Below are positions 1-8,343 of a stretch of DNA of 14,800 nucleotides, piece after piece. The stretch spans positions 27,491 to 42,290 of the forward strand of contig DCAL01000117.1 of assembly GCA_002311975.1 (NCBI GenBank), written 5' to 3'. The stretch is from Fidelibacterota bacterium UBA1134. GTDB lineage: Bacteria; Fidelibacterota; Marinisomatia; Marinisomatales; S15-B10. The notes under the pieces are model-generated. The model had not been told where the DNA came from and did no database searches. It was given only the letters and a program-made list of their open reading frames with translations. The position numbers and the translations under genes were made by a program. Positions within the stretch are counted from its first letter, which is position 1, and every line of letters starts with the position of its first letter.

Positions 1-1199
1 GCATTACCATCTCTCTTAATCTTAGCAAGGGGTGAAATCGCTTTCGGATAATCGATAACAAAGGTGGGGGCGATGAGCTTAGGCTCCACCAGCTCCCTCA
101 TGAGAACTTCGTACATCCGCCCCAAATGTGCGCCAGGCTCGAGTTCGATTCCCTTCTCACCGCAGATACTTCTCAGACGCCCCTCATCAGCCTCCGTCAG
201 ATCTTCTCCCACCGCTTCAGTCAGGAGATCCATGTACGGTTTTCTGGCGAACGGCACTGTCAGATCAACCTCAGATTCGCCCACAGTAACTGTTGTCACT
301 CCGATCGCCTCGGCGGCAACCCTGATGAGATTCTCGGTGAAATTCATCAGAAACAGATAATCCACATACGCCTTGTAGAACTCGAGCATGGTGAATTCCG
401 GATTGTGATTCCTGTCCATCCCTTCGTTGCGAAATACCTTCGACAGTTCATAGACGCCATCGTATCCCCCGATAATCAGCCGCTTCAGATAGAGTTCATC
501 AGCGATCCTCAGATACAACTCCTGATCAAGGGCGTGGTGCCGCGTCTTGAATGGTCGGGCAGAAGCGCCGCCGTATAGCGGCTGTAAGACAGGCGTCTCC
601 ACTTCCACGAATCCTTCACCATCCAGAAAACTGCGTATTGCAGTGATAATTTTTGCTCGCTTAACAAAGGTATCTCTGACCTCAGGATTGACAATCAGAT
701 CGAGATACCTGTTGCGGTATCGCTGTTCCTTGTCCGCAAAGGCGTGGAAAATGGAACCTTCCTTTTCCTTGGCGCCGGGCAGTGGTCTGAGACTTTTGGC
801 CAGAAGGGTCAGCTCTGCGCATGAGACCGAGATTTCACCGGTTTTCGTCTTGAATAGTTCTCCGCTGACCCCCACAATATCTCCGATGTCGAAGAGTTTG
901 AACAGTTCATAAGCTTTTTCGCCCACAATATCCTTCTTGATGTACGTCTGAATCTTCCCCCGGTAATCTTGGATATGAAAAAAGGATGCTTTGCCCATTC
1001 GCCGCATGGAAATGATCCTGCCGGCGACAGTAACCGTTTTGCCCGCCAACTTATCGTAGCCGCTCAAGATCTCTTCTGACCCGTGGGACACATCGTAAGA
1101 ATAGGGATAGGGGGTAATGCCCAACTCCTCAAGCTGCTTGAGCTTCTCCGTTCGGGCTTCGATAATCTGTTTAAGGCTTTGCTGCTTATCTTCGCTCAT
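1..1199 (-). CDS. lysS: Lysyl-tRNA synthetase, class II (3' end beyond window)
   Basis: This gene charges tRNA-Lys with lysine in the cytoplasm. About 399 codons are present, starting at the ATG at 1199-1197 and staying open to the window edge, so roughly the last 100 residues of a usual ~500-residue enzyme are missing. The N-terminal OB-fold anticodon-binding domain spans about residues 55-135 (VAGRIISMRRMGKASFF). The class II catalytic core follows, with the motif 1 region near 197-206 (GFVEVETPVL) and motif 2 near 255-275 (VFRNEGMDRNHNPEFTMLEF). The core near the edge reads APTFVIDYPKAISPLAK, typical of class II LysRS. The start lies 14 bases after the prfB stop, so the two are probably co-transcribed, as prfB-lysS pairs are in many bacteria. 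No frame break is seen. Identification is secure. Confidence 0.97.
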   Translation of the reverse strand, partial: MSEDKQQSLKQIIEARTEKLKQLEELGITPYPYSYDVSHGSEEILSGYDKLAGKTVTVAGRIISMRRMGKASFFHIQDYRGKIQTYIKKDIVGEKAYELFKLFDIGDIVGVSGELFKTKTGEISVSCAELTLLAKSLRPLPGAKEKEGSIFHAFADKEQRYRNRYLDLIVNPEVRDTFVKRAKIITAIRSFLDGEGFVEVETPVLQPLYGGASARPFKTRHHALDQELYLRIADELYLKRLIIGGYDGVYELSKVFRNEGMDRNHNPEFTMLEFYKAYVDYLFLMNFTENLIRVAAEAIGVTTVTVGESEVDLTVPFARKPYMDLLTEAVGEDLTEADEGRLRSICGEKGIELEPGAHLGRMYEVLMRELVEPKLIAPTFVIDYPKAISPLAKIKRDGN

Positions 1200-1213
1200 C
1201 CGATACAAGAACC

Positions 1214-2339
1214 TTAGTTCGTCTTTTTAGCGTGCCCGCGCTTTTCGCTCGCCTGCTGAAGTAGAAATGCCCTGATGAGTTTGTTGAGATCTCCATCCAT
1301 GACGCGCTTAGCATCGCCAATCTCCAGTTTCGTGCGGTGGTCTTTGACCATGGCGTAAGGATGAAAAACATAAGATCGGATTTGACTGCCCCAACCGATA
1401 TCCTTCTTCTGCTCCTCTAATTCTTTGATCGATTCAGCCTGCTCTTCGAGCCTCCTCTGGTACAACCTCGCCTTTAGGATTTTCATGGCATTCGCTTTAT
1501 TCTTGTGCTGAGACCGTTCGTTCTGGCACTGCACAACGATATTCGTTGGTAGATGTGTAATTCGAACCGCAGAGTCAGTCTTGTTAACATGCTGTCCACC
1601 CGCTCCGCTGGCCCTGTAGGTATCAATTCGCAGATCTTCTGTCTTGATGTCAATTTCAATCTCTTCATCCAGAGCAGGATAGACAAAGATAGAGGCAAAC
1701 GATGTGTGCCTGCGGCTGGAAGCGTCGAAGGGGGATATTCTGACGAGCCGGTGGACGCCGGCTTCCGCTCTTAAGAGGCCGTGTGCATATTCGCCTTTCA
1801 CCTCGATGGTAACATCTTTTATGCCGGCCTCATCCCCCGGCTGATAATCAACCACGTCGTACTTGAATCCTTGCCGCTCTATCCAGCGGACATACATCCT
1901 GTAAAGCATGTCGGCCCAATCCTGCGATTCCGTTCCGCCCGCGCCCGGATGAATCGTCAAGATAGCGTCTTTCGCATCGTCCGTCCCGCTAAGAGTCAGT
2001 TTGAGCTCAAGATCATCAACCATAGTCCGTAAAGCAGAGATCTCACTCTCGGCCTCACTCTTCATGGACTCATCTTCCTCTAAGAAGTCGAGCAGAACTT
2101 CGAGATCATCTCGCTTTGTCTGGGCAGCGCTCCAGAGAGTCAGCTCCTTTTCAATGACCGAGATTCTCTTAAGCGTGGATTGAGCCGAAGATGCGTCAGC
2201 CCAGAAATCGTCCTTCATCGTCTTTGGCTTGAGTTTCTCCAGCGTAGACTTCAGGCTGGCTATGTCAAAGATACCCCCGAAGGTGCTGATATTTTTCGTC
2301 GAGCAGCCGGAATTTATCCTTTAGTTCAGAATTGTCCAT
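1214..2339 (-). CDS. prfB: Peptide chain release factor 2, with programmed +1 frameshift
   Basis: RF2 releases the finished peptide at UGA and UAA codons. Reading starts at ATG 2339-2337 (an adjacent in-frame ATG at 2342 is an alternative) and gives 24 codons ending in GYL before an in-frame TGA at 2267-2265. A +1 shift there joins the long frame that continues to the TAA at 1216-1214, for a product of about 374 residues, the usual RF2 length. Counting from the ATG at 2218, the codon-recognition motif SPF is at residues 162-164 (RISPFDASSRRHTSF) and the catalytic GGQ at 207-209 (SGAGGQHVNKTDS); add 40 for the full protein. SPF rather than PxT separates RF2 from RF1. A caller that ignores the shift would start at 2218 and lose the N-terminus. 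It is followed after 14 bases by lysS. Confidence 0.96.
2264..2279 (-). promoter_or_regulatory. prfB programmed +1 ribosomal frameshift site
   Basis: The minus strand reads CGGGGGTATCTTTGAC. This is the known bacterial RF2 recoding signal: an internal Shine-Dalgarno-like G-rich stretch, a short spacer, then the slippery CTT codon followed by UGA and C. It differs from the Escherichia coli site only in the first base (C for A). In the established mechanism, low RF2 slows termination at UGA, the P-site tRNA slips +1 to UUU and full-length RF2 is made, so RF2 controls its own level. The 0-frame before TGA and the +1 frame after it both encode RF2-like sequence, which supports the call. Confidence 0.95.
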
Positions 2340-2405
2340 CATTCAGCAGGTATGGGATCGGAAGTTAAACATGAGTTCACAATAGTTGCACTCCGAGTTT
2401 TAGTA

Positions 2406-2416
2406 CGGAGTAAAAT
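2406..2416 (+). repeat. Direct repeat CGGAGTAAAAT, copy 1
   Basis: This exact 11-mer recurs at 2551-2561, 145 bases away in the same spacer and on the same strand. The first copy also forms the right arm of the ACTCCG/CGGAGT hairpin (2391-2411). Its function is unknown; it may mark duplicated or decayed repeat material. Confidence 0.5.
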
Positions 2417-2419
2417 CAT

Positions 2420-2450
2420 GCCTGCCCGCCCTCCTTCGTCGGGAGCAGGC
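2420..2450. repeat. GC-rich hairpin repeat, copy A
   Basis: GCCTGC (2420-2425) pairs with GCAGGC (2445-2450), and CCG/CGG can extend the stem past a small bulge. The copy contains CTGCCCGCCCTC (2422-2433), which recurs inverted at 8519-8530 and directly at 10004-10015. Copies A and B also share TTC and CGG after the core with the same spacing. It lies between cdaA and prfB and could act as a weak terminator or be a dispersed intergenic repeat. There is no strong T-tract on either side. Confidence 0.55.
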
Positions 2451-2550
2451 GAGGAACTCCGACTTGTCGTGAGGATCCCTGGATCGGAGGAATGATTTTG
2501 GAACAATTGGTAGAGCAGTGGACTGGTAGCTGGTGATGAACGCTGAACTT

Positions 2551-2561
2551 CGGAGTAAAAT
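2551..2561 (+). repeat. Direct repeat CGGAGTAAAAT, copy 2
   Basis: This is the second exact copy of the 11-mer at 2406-2416. Here it is preceded by GAACTT. It has no matching hairpin arm as close as that of copy 1. Confidence 0.5.
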
Positions 2562-2632
2562 GCTTCCACTTCGTTTCATTATCGTCCGTAGGACTCTGCG
2601 AACACTCGGGTGCATTCCGTATCATCCTATAC

Positions 2633-3406
2633 TTACTCGCCCGAGCCGACAAAGAGATTCTCGTTCAGGAACCTCCTGAGGGCGAATTCGTCCAGGTTCA
2701 GATGGAACACACCGCTCAGTGCCACAGAGATCCTTCTCTTCTCTTCCGAAACGACCACGGCGATGACATCCGTCTCCTCACTGATCCCCAGTGCAGCCCT
2801 GTGTCTTGTGCCCATATCGGGATCAATCAACTCACTTTCAGTCAGAGGCAGAATACACTGCGCAGATTCGATCACATCATTCTGAATAATGACTGCGCCG
2901 TCGTGCAGCGGTGACGACGGATTGAACAGCGATGTGAGCAGCAGAGCACTGACCTCCGATTTCAGGGGCGTGCCAGCTTCCTTGATGACCTTCAGACCTG
3001 TGTCTCTCTGGAGGACAATCAAGGCTCCCCAGCCTCTCTGCCGAATCTGCCCGCACGCCTCAACAACGGCATCGATAGTAGTGGACGTTCCAACCCTGAA
3101 CAAACGCCTGAAGAACCGAGTCCGCCCCACATAAATCAGCAGACGCCTCAGTTCCGGTTGAAACAGTATAACGAATGCCACCACCCAGACGGTCTGAACC
3201 TGATCGATAAGCCAAGTCATACCGCGCATGCCTACGGCGCGAAAAATGAATGAACTGAGGAGGATAATGACAAGCCCTACCAGCATGTGGCCGGCGCGTG
3301 TCCCCTTGAAATAGCCGTACAATTTGACAAAAAGCCACGCCATCAGAAAAATATCAATGGCATCTAAAAGTGTCACCGTCAGGAAGCCGAGCTTAAAAAG
3401 TGTCAT
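2633..3406 (-). CDS. cdaA: Diadenylate cyclase CdaA (c-di-AMP synthase)
   Basis: The enzyme condenses two ATP into cyclic di-AMP, a second messenger tied to potassium and osmotic balance and to cell-envelope homeostasis. The 257 residues match CdaA in layout: three hydrophobic helices near residues 12-30, 40-58 and 66-84, then the cytosolic DAC domain. The catalytic DGA motif is at 169-171 (SPLHDGAVII) and RHR at 201-203 (GTRHRAALG). The start ATG at 3406-3404 overlaps the folP stop in an ATGA arrangement, so the two are probably translationally coupled. In many Gram-positives cdaA sits with glmM. Here it is instead at the end of a tilS-hpt-ftsH-folP run. No CdaR-like partner is seen next to it. 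Identification is secure from both motifs and the membrane topology. Confidence 0.95.
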   Translation of the reverse strand: MTLFKLGFLTVTLLDAIDIFLMAWLFVKLYGYFKGTRAGHMLVGLVIILLSSFIFRAVGMRGMTWLIDQVQTVWVVAFVILFQPELRRLLIYVGRTRFFRRLFRVGTSTTIDAVVEACGQIRQRGWGALIVLQRDTGLKVIKEAGTPLKSEVSALLLTSLFNPSSPLHDGAVIIQNDVIESAQCILPLTESELIDPDMGTRHRAALGISEETDVIAVVVSEEKRRISVALSGVFHLNLDEFALRRFLNENLFVGSGE

Positions 3407-4242
3407 GCTACGGCCGCCTCCAGCCGGATCGCATCGGTCATCTTCGCCACACGCTTCATCTCCTTAACATCGTGTACCCGCACCATCCTGGCGCCGTTCA
3501 GGATAGCGGCGGTAACCGCTGACGCCGTCCCTTCAAGTCTGTCATCCACGGGCAGATCCAGTGTGCTGCCGATGAACGATTTTCTGGATGGTCCCACAAG
3601 AACGGGAAATCCCAGTTGAACCAGCCGCTGAAGGGAATTCAGAATCATGAAATTATCCGCAACAGTCTTGCCGAATCCCATGCCAGGATCGATCACAATC
3701 TGATGATCAGGGATGCCCGCTTCCCTGGCAATATCAATCTGCACAAGAAAATACCGCTCCAGATCGCCCATAAGGTCATCATAGTGCGGATCAATTTGCA
3801 TGTCTCTGGGCGTCCCTTTCATATGCATGATGATGACTGAAGCTCCATAGTGGGATACAACACCGGCCATCTCCGTATCGAAGCGCAAGCCCGAAATATC
3901 GTTTATCATCTGTGCACCCATCTCCAGTGTTGCCCGCGCCACTTTACTCTTGTACGTATCTATCGACACTGGAACATCCAATGATGCTGTGAGCACCTCC
4001 ACCACCGGCAAGACCCTCTGCATCTCCTCTGTCAGCGTAATGGGGACGGCGCCGGGACGCGTCGATTCTCCCCCCACGTCGATAATATCAGCTCCCTCCG
4101 CCACCATAGTGCGGGCGTGACCAACGGCTGCCCTCGGATCGAAGTAGTTGCCGCCATCCGAAAAGGAGTCCGGCGTAACGTTCAGGACGCCCATAACAAG
4201 CGTCCTGTCCAGGTTCAACAGATCATTCAGCAAACTCTTCAT
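3403..4242 (-). CDS. folP: Dihydropteroate synthase
   Basis: DHPS joins p-aminobenzoate to 6-hydroxymethyl-dihydropterin pyrophosphate to make dihydropteroate in folate synthesis, and is the sulfonamide target. The 279-residue TIM-barrel protein shows all the family blocks: NVTPDSFSDGG at 21-31, GGESTRPGA at 57-65, SIDTYKS near 93-99, NDISG near 114-118, DPGMGFGKT at 185-193, GPSRKSFIG at 217-225 and RVHDV at 255-259. Its ATG at 4242 follows the ftsH stop after a 129-base gap, the widest gap between genes from tilS to cdaA. Its stop overlaps the cdaA start by four bases. The start lacks an obvious Shine-Dalgarno sequence. Complete and intact. Confidence 0.97.
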   Translation of the reverse strand: MKSLLNDLLNLDRTLVMGVLNVTPDSFSDGGNYFDPRAAVGHARTMVAEGADIIDVGGESTRPGAVPITLTEEMQRVLPVVEVLTASLDVPVSIDTYKSKVARATLEMGAQMINDISGLRFDTEMAGVVSHYGASVIIMHMKGTPRDMQIDPHYDDLMGDLERYFLVQIDIAREAGIPDHQIVIDPGMGFGKTVADNFMILNSLQRLVQLGFPVLVGPSRKSFIGSTLDLPVDDRLEGTASAVTAAILNGARMVRVHDVKEMKRVAKMTDAIRLEAAVA

Positions 4243-4270
4243 AAACAGATAGACTTCTTATTTGTCCACG

Positions 4271-4330
4271 AAAAAACCCGCTTGCGCCACTTTGGCCCGG
4301 TGATTGAACTGATGAGAGAAGGTGCGCGGG
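4271..4330 (-). terminator. Possible weak terminator or attenuator between ftsH and folP
   Basis: On the minus strand CCCGC (4330-4326) can pair with GCGGG (4281-4277), which is followed at once by six T (4276-4271). The loop is long, about 44 bases, with a small internal GCCA/TGGC stem. The T-tract after a GC arm is terminator-like, but the long loop makes this uncertain. If real it would lower folP-cdaA transcription relative to ftsH. Confidence 0.28.
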
Positions 4331-4371
4331 AGTAAAGAGAATTCAAGAGCGGACGAGAAAGTTGCCGGTGT

Positions 4372-6390
4372 TTATGCTGCCTTCCCCGAAGACTTCCGGC
4401 TCCGGCTCGGCTTCTTCTTCTTCGAATTCTTCCTGCCGTTCGAAGAGACAGCCGCCTTTTTCCTTAACTTCTTGCCCGCAAAAATCTTATCTAAGTCTTT
4501 ACCGTCGATTGTTTCATGCTTAAGGAGTTCTCGCGCCACATTATGAAGATGATCCAGATTCTTCCCTATAAGAGCGATACTTTCATTTTCAACTTCCCGC
4601 ACAATTCTGGCCACTTCCTCATCAATCTTCCGGGCCGTCATTTCACTGTAGTCGCGATGCGTAGCAAACTCGCGCCCAAGAAATATTTCTTCATCCTTCT
4701 TGCCGTAAGTCAGAGGACCGAGTTCGGGGCTCATGCCCCATTCACACACCATTTTTCGGGCGAGCTCGGTTGCAATTTCAATATCGTTTCCGGCACCGGT
4801 AGTAAGTTCATCAAAGACAAGTTTTTCAGCGGCACGACCACCGAGAAGAACAAGAAGTCTCGTCTTGATATAAGATTGCGAATAGTTATGCTTTTCATCA
4901 ATAGGAAGCTGGGCGGTAAGCCCTAGCGCGCGGCCTCGCGGAATAATCGTCACCTTGTGCACCGGGTCCGCGTCTGGCAAGAGCTTTGCCATCAGGGCGT
5001 GACCCGATTCGTGGTATGAGGTAAGTTCCTTCTCTTCGTCACTCAGGATCATACTCTTCCGTTCGACGCCCATCATCACCTTGTCTTTGGCTTCCTCGAA
5101 ATCTTCCATGGAAACATTTGATTTACCGTTACGCGCAGCCCAGAGTGACGCCTCATTGACCAGATTAGCAATGTCCGCACCGACAAGTCCGGGTGTACCC
5201 TTGGCCAGAACTTTCAGATCCACATTCTTGTGCATAGGAACCTCTTTGGTGTGCACCTTAAAAATCCCTTCCCTCCCGCGCAAGTCGGGCACATCCACGA
5301 TGACGCGCCTGTCGAATCTGCCAGGCCGCAGGAGTGCATTGTCAAGAACATCCGGCCTGTTCGTAGCCGCCAGCAGAATCACGTTTGTATTGGGCTCAAA
5401 TCCGTCCATTTCAACCAAGAGGGCATTCAGCGTCTGTTCGCGCTCATCATGCCCTCCGCCCAGTCCGGCGCCGCGATGTCTTCCCACAGCATCAATCTCA
5501 TCAATGAAAATTATGGCCGGGGCGTGCTTCTTTCCCTGCTCAAACAGATCCCGAACCCGTGAAGCGCCAACACCCACAAACATCTCCACGAAATCGGCAC
5601 CGCTGAGACTGAAGAATGGGACGCCCGCTTCACCCGCCACCGCTCGGGCAAGAAGTGTCTTTCCGGTTCCCGGGGGACCCAACAGCAAGACGCCCCGCGG
5701 GATTTTCCCCCCGAGCTTCTGATACTTCTTGGGATTCTTTAGAAAAGCGATGACTTCCGTCAACTCCTCTTTGGCTTCCACACATCCAGCCACATCCTTG
5801 AAAGTAACCTCCGGCTTATCAGACTCCCAGAGTTTGGCCCGGCTCCTGCCGAAACTGAAGATACCTTTGCCACCCATACCGCCCTGCATCCGGCGCATGA
5901 AGAAAAGCCAGACGAAGATCAGAATCAGCCACGGGCCCATACTCAAAAGGTAGCTGAACCAATCGATCTTCTTCTCTTGAAAACTGTATCTGAGGTTATT
6001 CCGATCCCATTCAGCAAGGACAGATTCATTCACATAGGGCAATGTGACCACAAACCGGTCCACTTTCCCAATCACCTGCTTATTGATGATCAGATCGATT
6101 TCTTCCGTTAATCTCCCGTGAAATTCTTTATCAATTATTTTGGCCTCGGCGATCATGTCGGAGTTCAGGTATTCAATATACTGAAAGTAGTTGATGGTCA
6201 TCTCTTTTCTCCCCCTCCCCGTGAAAAGACTTGAGAGAAAAATTGCGGAAATGAGAATCACAATCCAGATGAGGGAAGTCTTGCTGGCCTGTTTCCACTG
6301 GAAAACGTTCTGCCGATCTTTCTTGGTCGATTGCTTTTTCGGACCCTGTTTTGCCCGCTTTGTGTTGCCTCTTGTCGGTTTATCTGCCAT
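4372..6390 (-). CDS. ftsH: ATP-dependent zinc metalloprotease FtsH
   Basis: FtsH is a hexameric inner-membrane AAA+ protease that degrades misfolded membrane proteins and short-lived regulators. The 672 residues contain a basic N-terminal tail (1-38), a first transmembrane helix (39-57), a periplasmic segment and a second helix (about 146-165). The AAA+ module follows with Walker A GPPGTGKT at 238-245, Walker B IIFIDEID at 293-300 and the second region of homology LRPGRFDRR near 354-362. The M41 peptidase has HESGH at 460-464, with D536 in TGAGNDIE as third zinc ligand. The C-terminal tail (641-672) is unusually rich in lysine and serine. The start lies 5 bases after the hpt stop, with an AGGAG-type site inside the hpt 3' end. 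Complete and intact; identification is secure. Confidence 0.98.
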   Translation of the reverse strand: MADKPTRGNTKRAKQGPKKQSTKKDRQNVFQWKQASKTSLIWIVILISAIFLSSLFTGRGRKEMTINYFQYIEYLNSDMIAEAKIIDKEFHGRLTEEIDLIINKQVIGKVDRFVVTLPYVNESVLAEWDRNNLRYSFQEKKIDWFSYLLSMGPWLILIFVWLFFMRRMQGGMGGKGIFSFGRSRAKLWESDKPEVTFKDVAGCVEAKEELTEVIAFLKNPKKYQKLGGKIPRGVLLLGPPGTGKTLLARAVAGEAGVPFFSLSGADFVEMFVGVGASRVRDLFEQGKKHAPAIIFIDEIDAVGRHRGAGLGGGHDEREQTLNALLVEMDGFEPNTNVILLAATNRPDVLDNALLRPGRFDRRVIVDVPDLRGREGIFKVHTKEVPMHKNVDLKVLAKGTPGLVGADIANLVNEASLWAARNGKSNVSMEDFEEAKDKVMMGVERKSMILSDEEKELTSYHESGHALMAKLLPDADPVHKVTIIPRGRALGLTAQLPIDEKHNYSQSYIKTRLLVLLGGRAAEKLVFDELTTGAGNDIEIATELARKMVCEWGMSPELGPLTYGKKDEEIFLGREFATHRDYSEMTARKIDEEVARIVREVENESIALIGKNLDHLHNVARELLKHETIDGKDLDKIFAGKKLRKKAAVSSNGRKNSKKKKPSRSRKSSGKAA

Positions 6391-6395
6391 ATCCG

Positions 6396-6926
6396 TTAAC
6401 CTTTCTCCTCTGATTTTTTCTGACCATCAAGGCGATAGATTCCCTTAAGATTGCGCATCTTCTGATCAAAATCGAGACCGTAGCCTACAACGTAATCCTT
6501 GGAGATCGTAAAGCCGACATAATCCAACTCAAAAGTTAACCGTGCCACCTCTTTTTTGAAAAGCAAAGTTGCCACCGAAATCGTGGTCGGTCCAGCCCCT
6601 TCCAATCGAGACATGAGGAAGTTCATAGTGAGGCCTGAATCGACGATATCTTCCACGATGATGATGTCTCTTCCTGTAATATCTGCTGAAATATCTTTTA
6701 GTAAGTGAACGGTCCCCTGGGAACTTGTACCTTCATAACTGGAAATCTTTATGAAGTCAACTTCACATTCGATGGAGATTTCCCGCACAAGATCAGCCAT
6801 GAAGATAAAGCTGCCGTTGAGAACGCCGATGAGAATAGGCGCTTTCCCTGCGAAATCAGCGTTTATTTCAGCAGCGAGCTGTTTGACTCTCGTCTCGATG
6901 GTCTGTTCTGAAAAAAGTTCGCGCAT
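6396..6926 (-). CDS. hpt: Hypoxanthine phosphoribosyltransferase
   Basis: This purine-salvage enzyme converts hypoxanthine (often also guanine) and PRPP to IMP or GMP in the cytoplasm. At 176 residues it has normal bacterial length. The substrate loop LNGSF is at 36-40, the flexible-loop SSYEG at 62-66, the PRPP-binding signature VEDIVDSGLT at 91-100 and the base-binding region DYVVGYGLD at 144-152. The start ATG at 6926 is preceded by a good ribosome-binding site (AAGGGG, about 4 bases away). It follows tilS after 19 bases and precedes ftsH by 5, the classic tilS-hpt-ftsH order known from many bacteria. Intact. Confidence 0.96.
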   Translation of the reverse strand: MRELFSEQTIETRVKQLAAEINADFAGKAPILIGVLNGSFIFMADLVREISIECEVDFIKISSYEGTSSQGTVHLLKDISADITGRDIIIVEDIVDSGLTMNFLMSRLEGAGPTTISVATLLFKKEVARLTFELDYVGFTISKDYVVGYGLDFDQKMRNLKGIYRLDGQKKSEEKG

Positions 6927-6945
6927 ACACCCCTTCCCGATTCAG

Positions 6946-8328
6946 CTAAACATGGGCCCACGTCAGCCGGGCTACTTCCTCCGTTGCGCCTGTCACTTTG
7001 AATCTCTCGTCCAGTTGCACGCCGCATAGCCATGCGAGCTTTCCGTCCACTGTCAGAACTGTCTGTTCCTCCTTGCGGAACCTGTCAATTTTCCTGTCGA
7101 TCAGTAAATCACTGACTTTCTTGAATCCTCTCATTCCGAGGGGCCTCATGCGGTCGCCTGGCTGCCACGGTCGGAGCTGAAGATTCCTGTTCCGAACAGT
7201 CCAGAAATCGATATATTCATTCCATGGTTCACGGGTCAGTTGAGCCGGCGGCGGCGTCACATTCATCCCGAAGCGGTATTGGCCACAGATGAGCGACACA
7301 GCGTGATCAGCCGCAAACTCGAATGCTGCCTGTCTCTCTCTCTTTTCCTGTGTGAGAATATACCGATCCCTATCGCGCAACATTCTCCAGCCGTGCGGCA
7401 GATGGAGCACTTGTCCCGTCTCGCAGGCGGTGAGAAAATTTTCAAGCCGGCGCCAGAGATGATGCCGCCACGGCGACTGGCGCGGGTTGGAGGTCACACT
7501 GTGATGAATCAGCCGTTCCTGGAATTCCATGGGCAGAGCCGCCACGGCTGAAGTCTGCATGACCATCCTCCCAAAGGCGTCTTCAGAAACGAGGCTTGCC
7601 TTTAGTTTTTCCACTTCAATCCGGAGCAAGTTTTCGAGATTTCTCGCTTCATCTGCTAGTCTGGATGCGCTCTCGATGAAATCGGGGTTTGATTTCAAGA
7701 TTGGCGGCAGAACTTCATGCCGAATCCTGTTGCGGCGGAAGCGGGTATCGCTGTTGGATTGATCCTCACGCCAACTGAGCTCCTGCGCTCTGGCATAAGT
7801 TAGAATCTGATCTTTAGTGAATGGCAGGAGCGGCCGTACGATGGAGCTCCTGCGCTCATGGATACCGCCCATGCCTCTCACGCCGGCGCCGTCCATCATT
7901 CGCATAAGTACCGTTTCAGCCTGATCGTTGGCGTGGTGCGCAGTGGTGATTAGATGAAATCCTTGCACAGACGCCACCTCATCAAGAAAGCGATAGCGAT
8001 GGCGGCGGGCGTGTGCTTCCCAACTTTCTCCGCTGTGAGCCGTGACATCAGGCAGTCTGCCGGCAAAACATTTGAGACCGCAACGGTGCGCGAGATCCTT
8101 GACAAAGGCCTCGTCCACATCGGAAGCTTGTCCCCGCACGCCGTGATTATAGTGGGCCACACCGAGAGTCAGTCCGAGCACCGGCGGCGTGCGCAACAGA
8201 AGGTGGAGCAGCACTACCGAATCTACGCCGCCGGATACCGCCACAAGGACAACCGAGCCGTGCGGGATGAGTCTGCCGGATGCAAGATGCCTAGCGAATT
8301 GATCGTGAAGATTAGATCTGCGCTTCAT
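6946..8328 (-). CDS. tilS: tRNA(Ile)-lysidine synthetase
   Basis: TilS attaches lysine to C34 of the CAU-anticodon tRNA-Ile, changing both its codon reading (to AUA) and its charging. The 460 residues begin with an N-type PP-loop ATPase: SGGVDS at 32-37, HYNHGVRG at 59-66, TAHHANDQAET at 129-139 and EDQSNSDTRFRRNRIRH at 188-204. A substrate-binding middle part follows, and then the TilS C-terminal domain from about 380 to 445 (LRPWQPGDRMRPLGM at 385-399). It is the first gene of the housekeeping cluster, with the candidate promoter a few bases upstream. The ATG at 8328 has no clear Shine-Dalgarno sequence. Intact, and the full-length four-part architecture makes the call secure. Confidence 0.96.
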   Translation of the reverse strand: MKRRSNLHDQFARHLASGRLIPHGSVVLVAVSGGVDSVVLLHLLLRTPPVLGLTLGVAHYNHGVRGQASDVDEAFVKDLAHRCGLKCFAGRLPDVTAHSGESWEAHARRHRYRFLDEVASVQGFHLITTAHHANDQAETVLMRMMDGAGVRGMGGIHERRSSIVRPLLPFTKDQILTYARAQELSWREDQSNSDTRFRRNRIRHEVLPPILKSNPDFIESASRLADEARNLENLLRIEVEKLKASLVSEDAFGRMVMQTSAVAALPMEFQERLIHHSVTSNPRQSPWRHHLWRRLENFLTACETGQVLHLPHGWRMLRDRDRYILTQEKRERQAAFEFAADHAVSLICGQYRFGMNVTPPPAQLTREPWNEYIDFWTVRNRNLQLRPWQPGDRMRPLGMRGFKKVSDLLIDRKIDRFRKEEQTVLTVDGKLAWLCGVQLDERFKVTGATEEVARLTWAHV

Positions 8329-8343
8329 TTCTATCAGGAAGTA

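Larger units (their letters stand above)
2340..2632. other. Intergenic spacer between cdaA and prfB with repeats and hairpins
   Basis: This 293-base stretch has no convincing gene. Short reading frames on the minus strand here are low-complexity and overlap repeats. It holds two copies of the 11-mer CGGAGTAAAAT (2406-2416 and 2551-2561), a hairpin ACTCCG/CGGAGT (2391-2396 with 2406-2411) and a GC-rich hairpin at 2420-2450 that shares a core with sequences near 8519 and 10004. It also has a tRNA-like fragment (about 2506-2521) that does not fold as a tRNA. A promoter for prfB is expected here but none is clear. Confidence 0.6.

Noticed and set aside
126..578. 150-codon plus-strand open frame over lysS
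   Set aside because: It is antisense to the lysyl-tRNA synthetase catalytic domain, which reads without a break on the other strand.
2485..2575. tRNA-like stretch (AATTGGTAGAGCAGTGGACT) in the cdaA-prfB spacer
   Set aside because: The D-loop-like part is tempting, but the D-stem does not pair, no TTCGAAT-type T-loop follows and no acceptor stem closes it.
2339..2652. Several short minus-strand reading frames over the cdaA-prfB spacer
   Set aside because: They overlap each other in different frames, cross repeats and hairpins, and show no domain or ribosome-binding site.
5081..5722. 213-codon plus-strand open frame inside ftsH
   Set aside because: It is antisense to the AAA+ core, where FtsH motifs are perfect; the serine/arginine-rich product is typical of a shadow frame.
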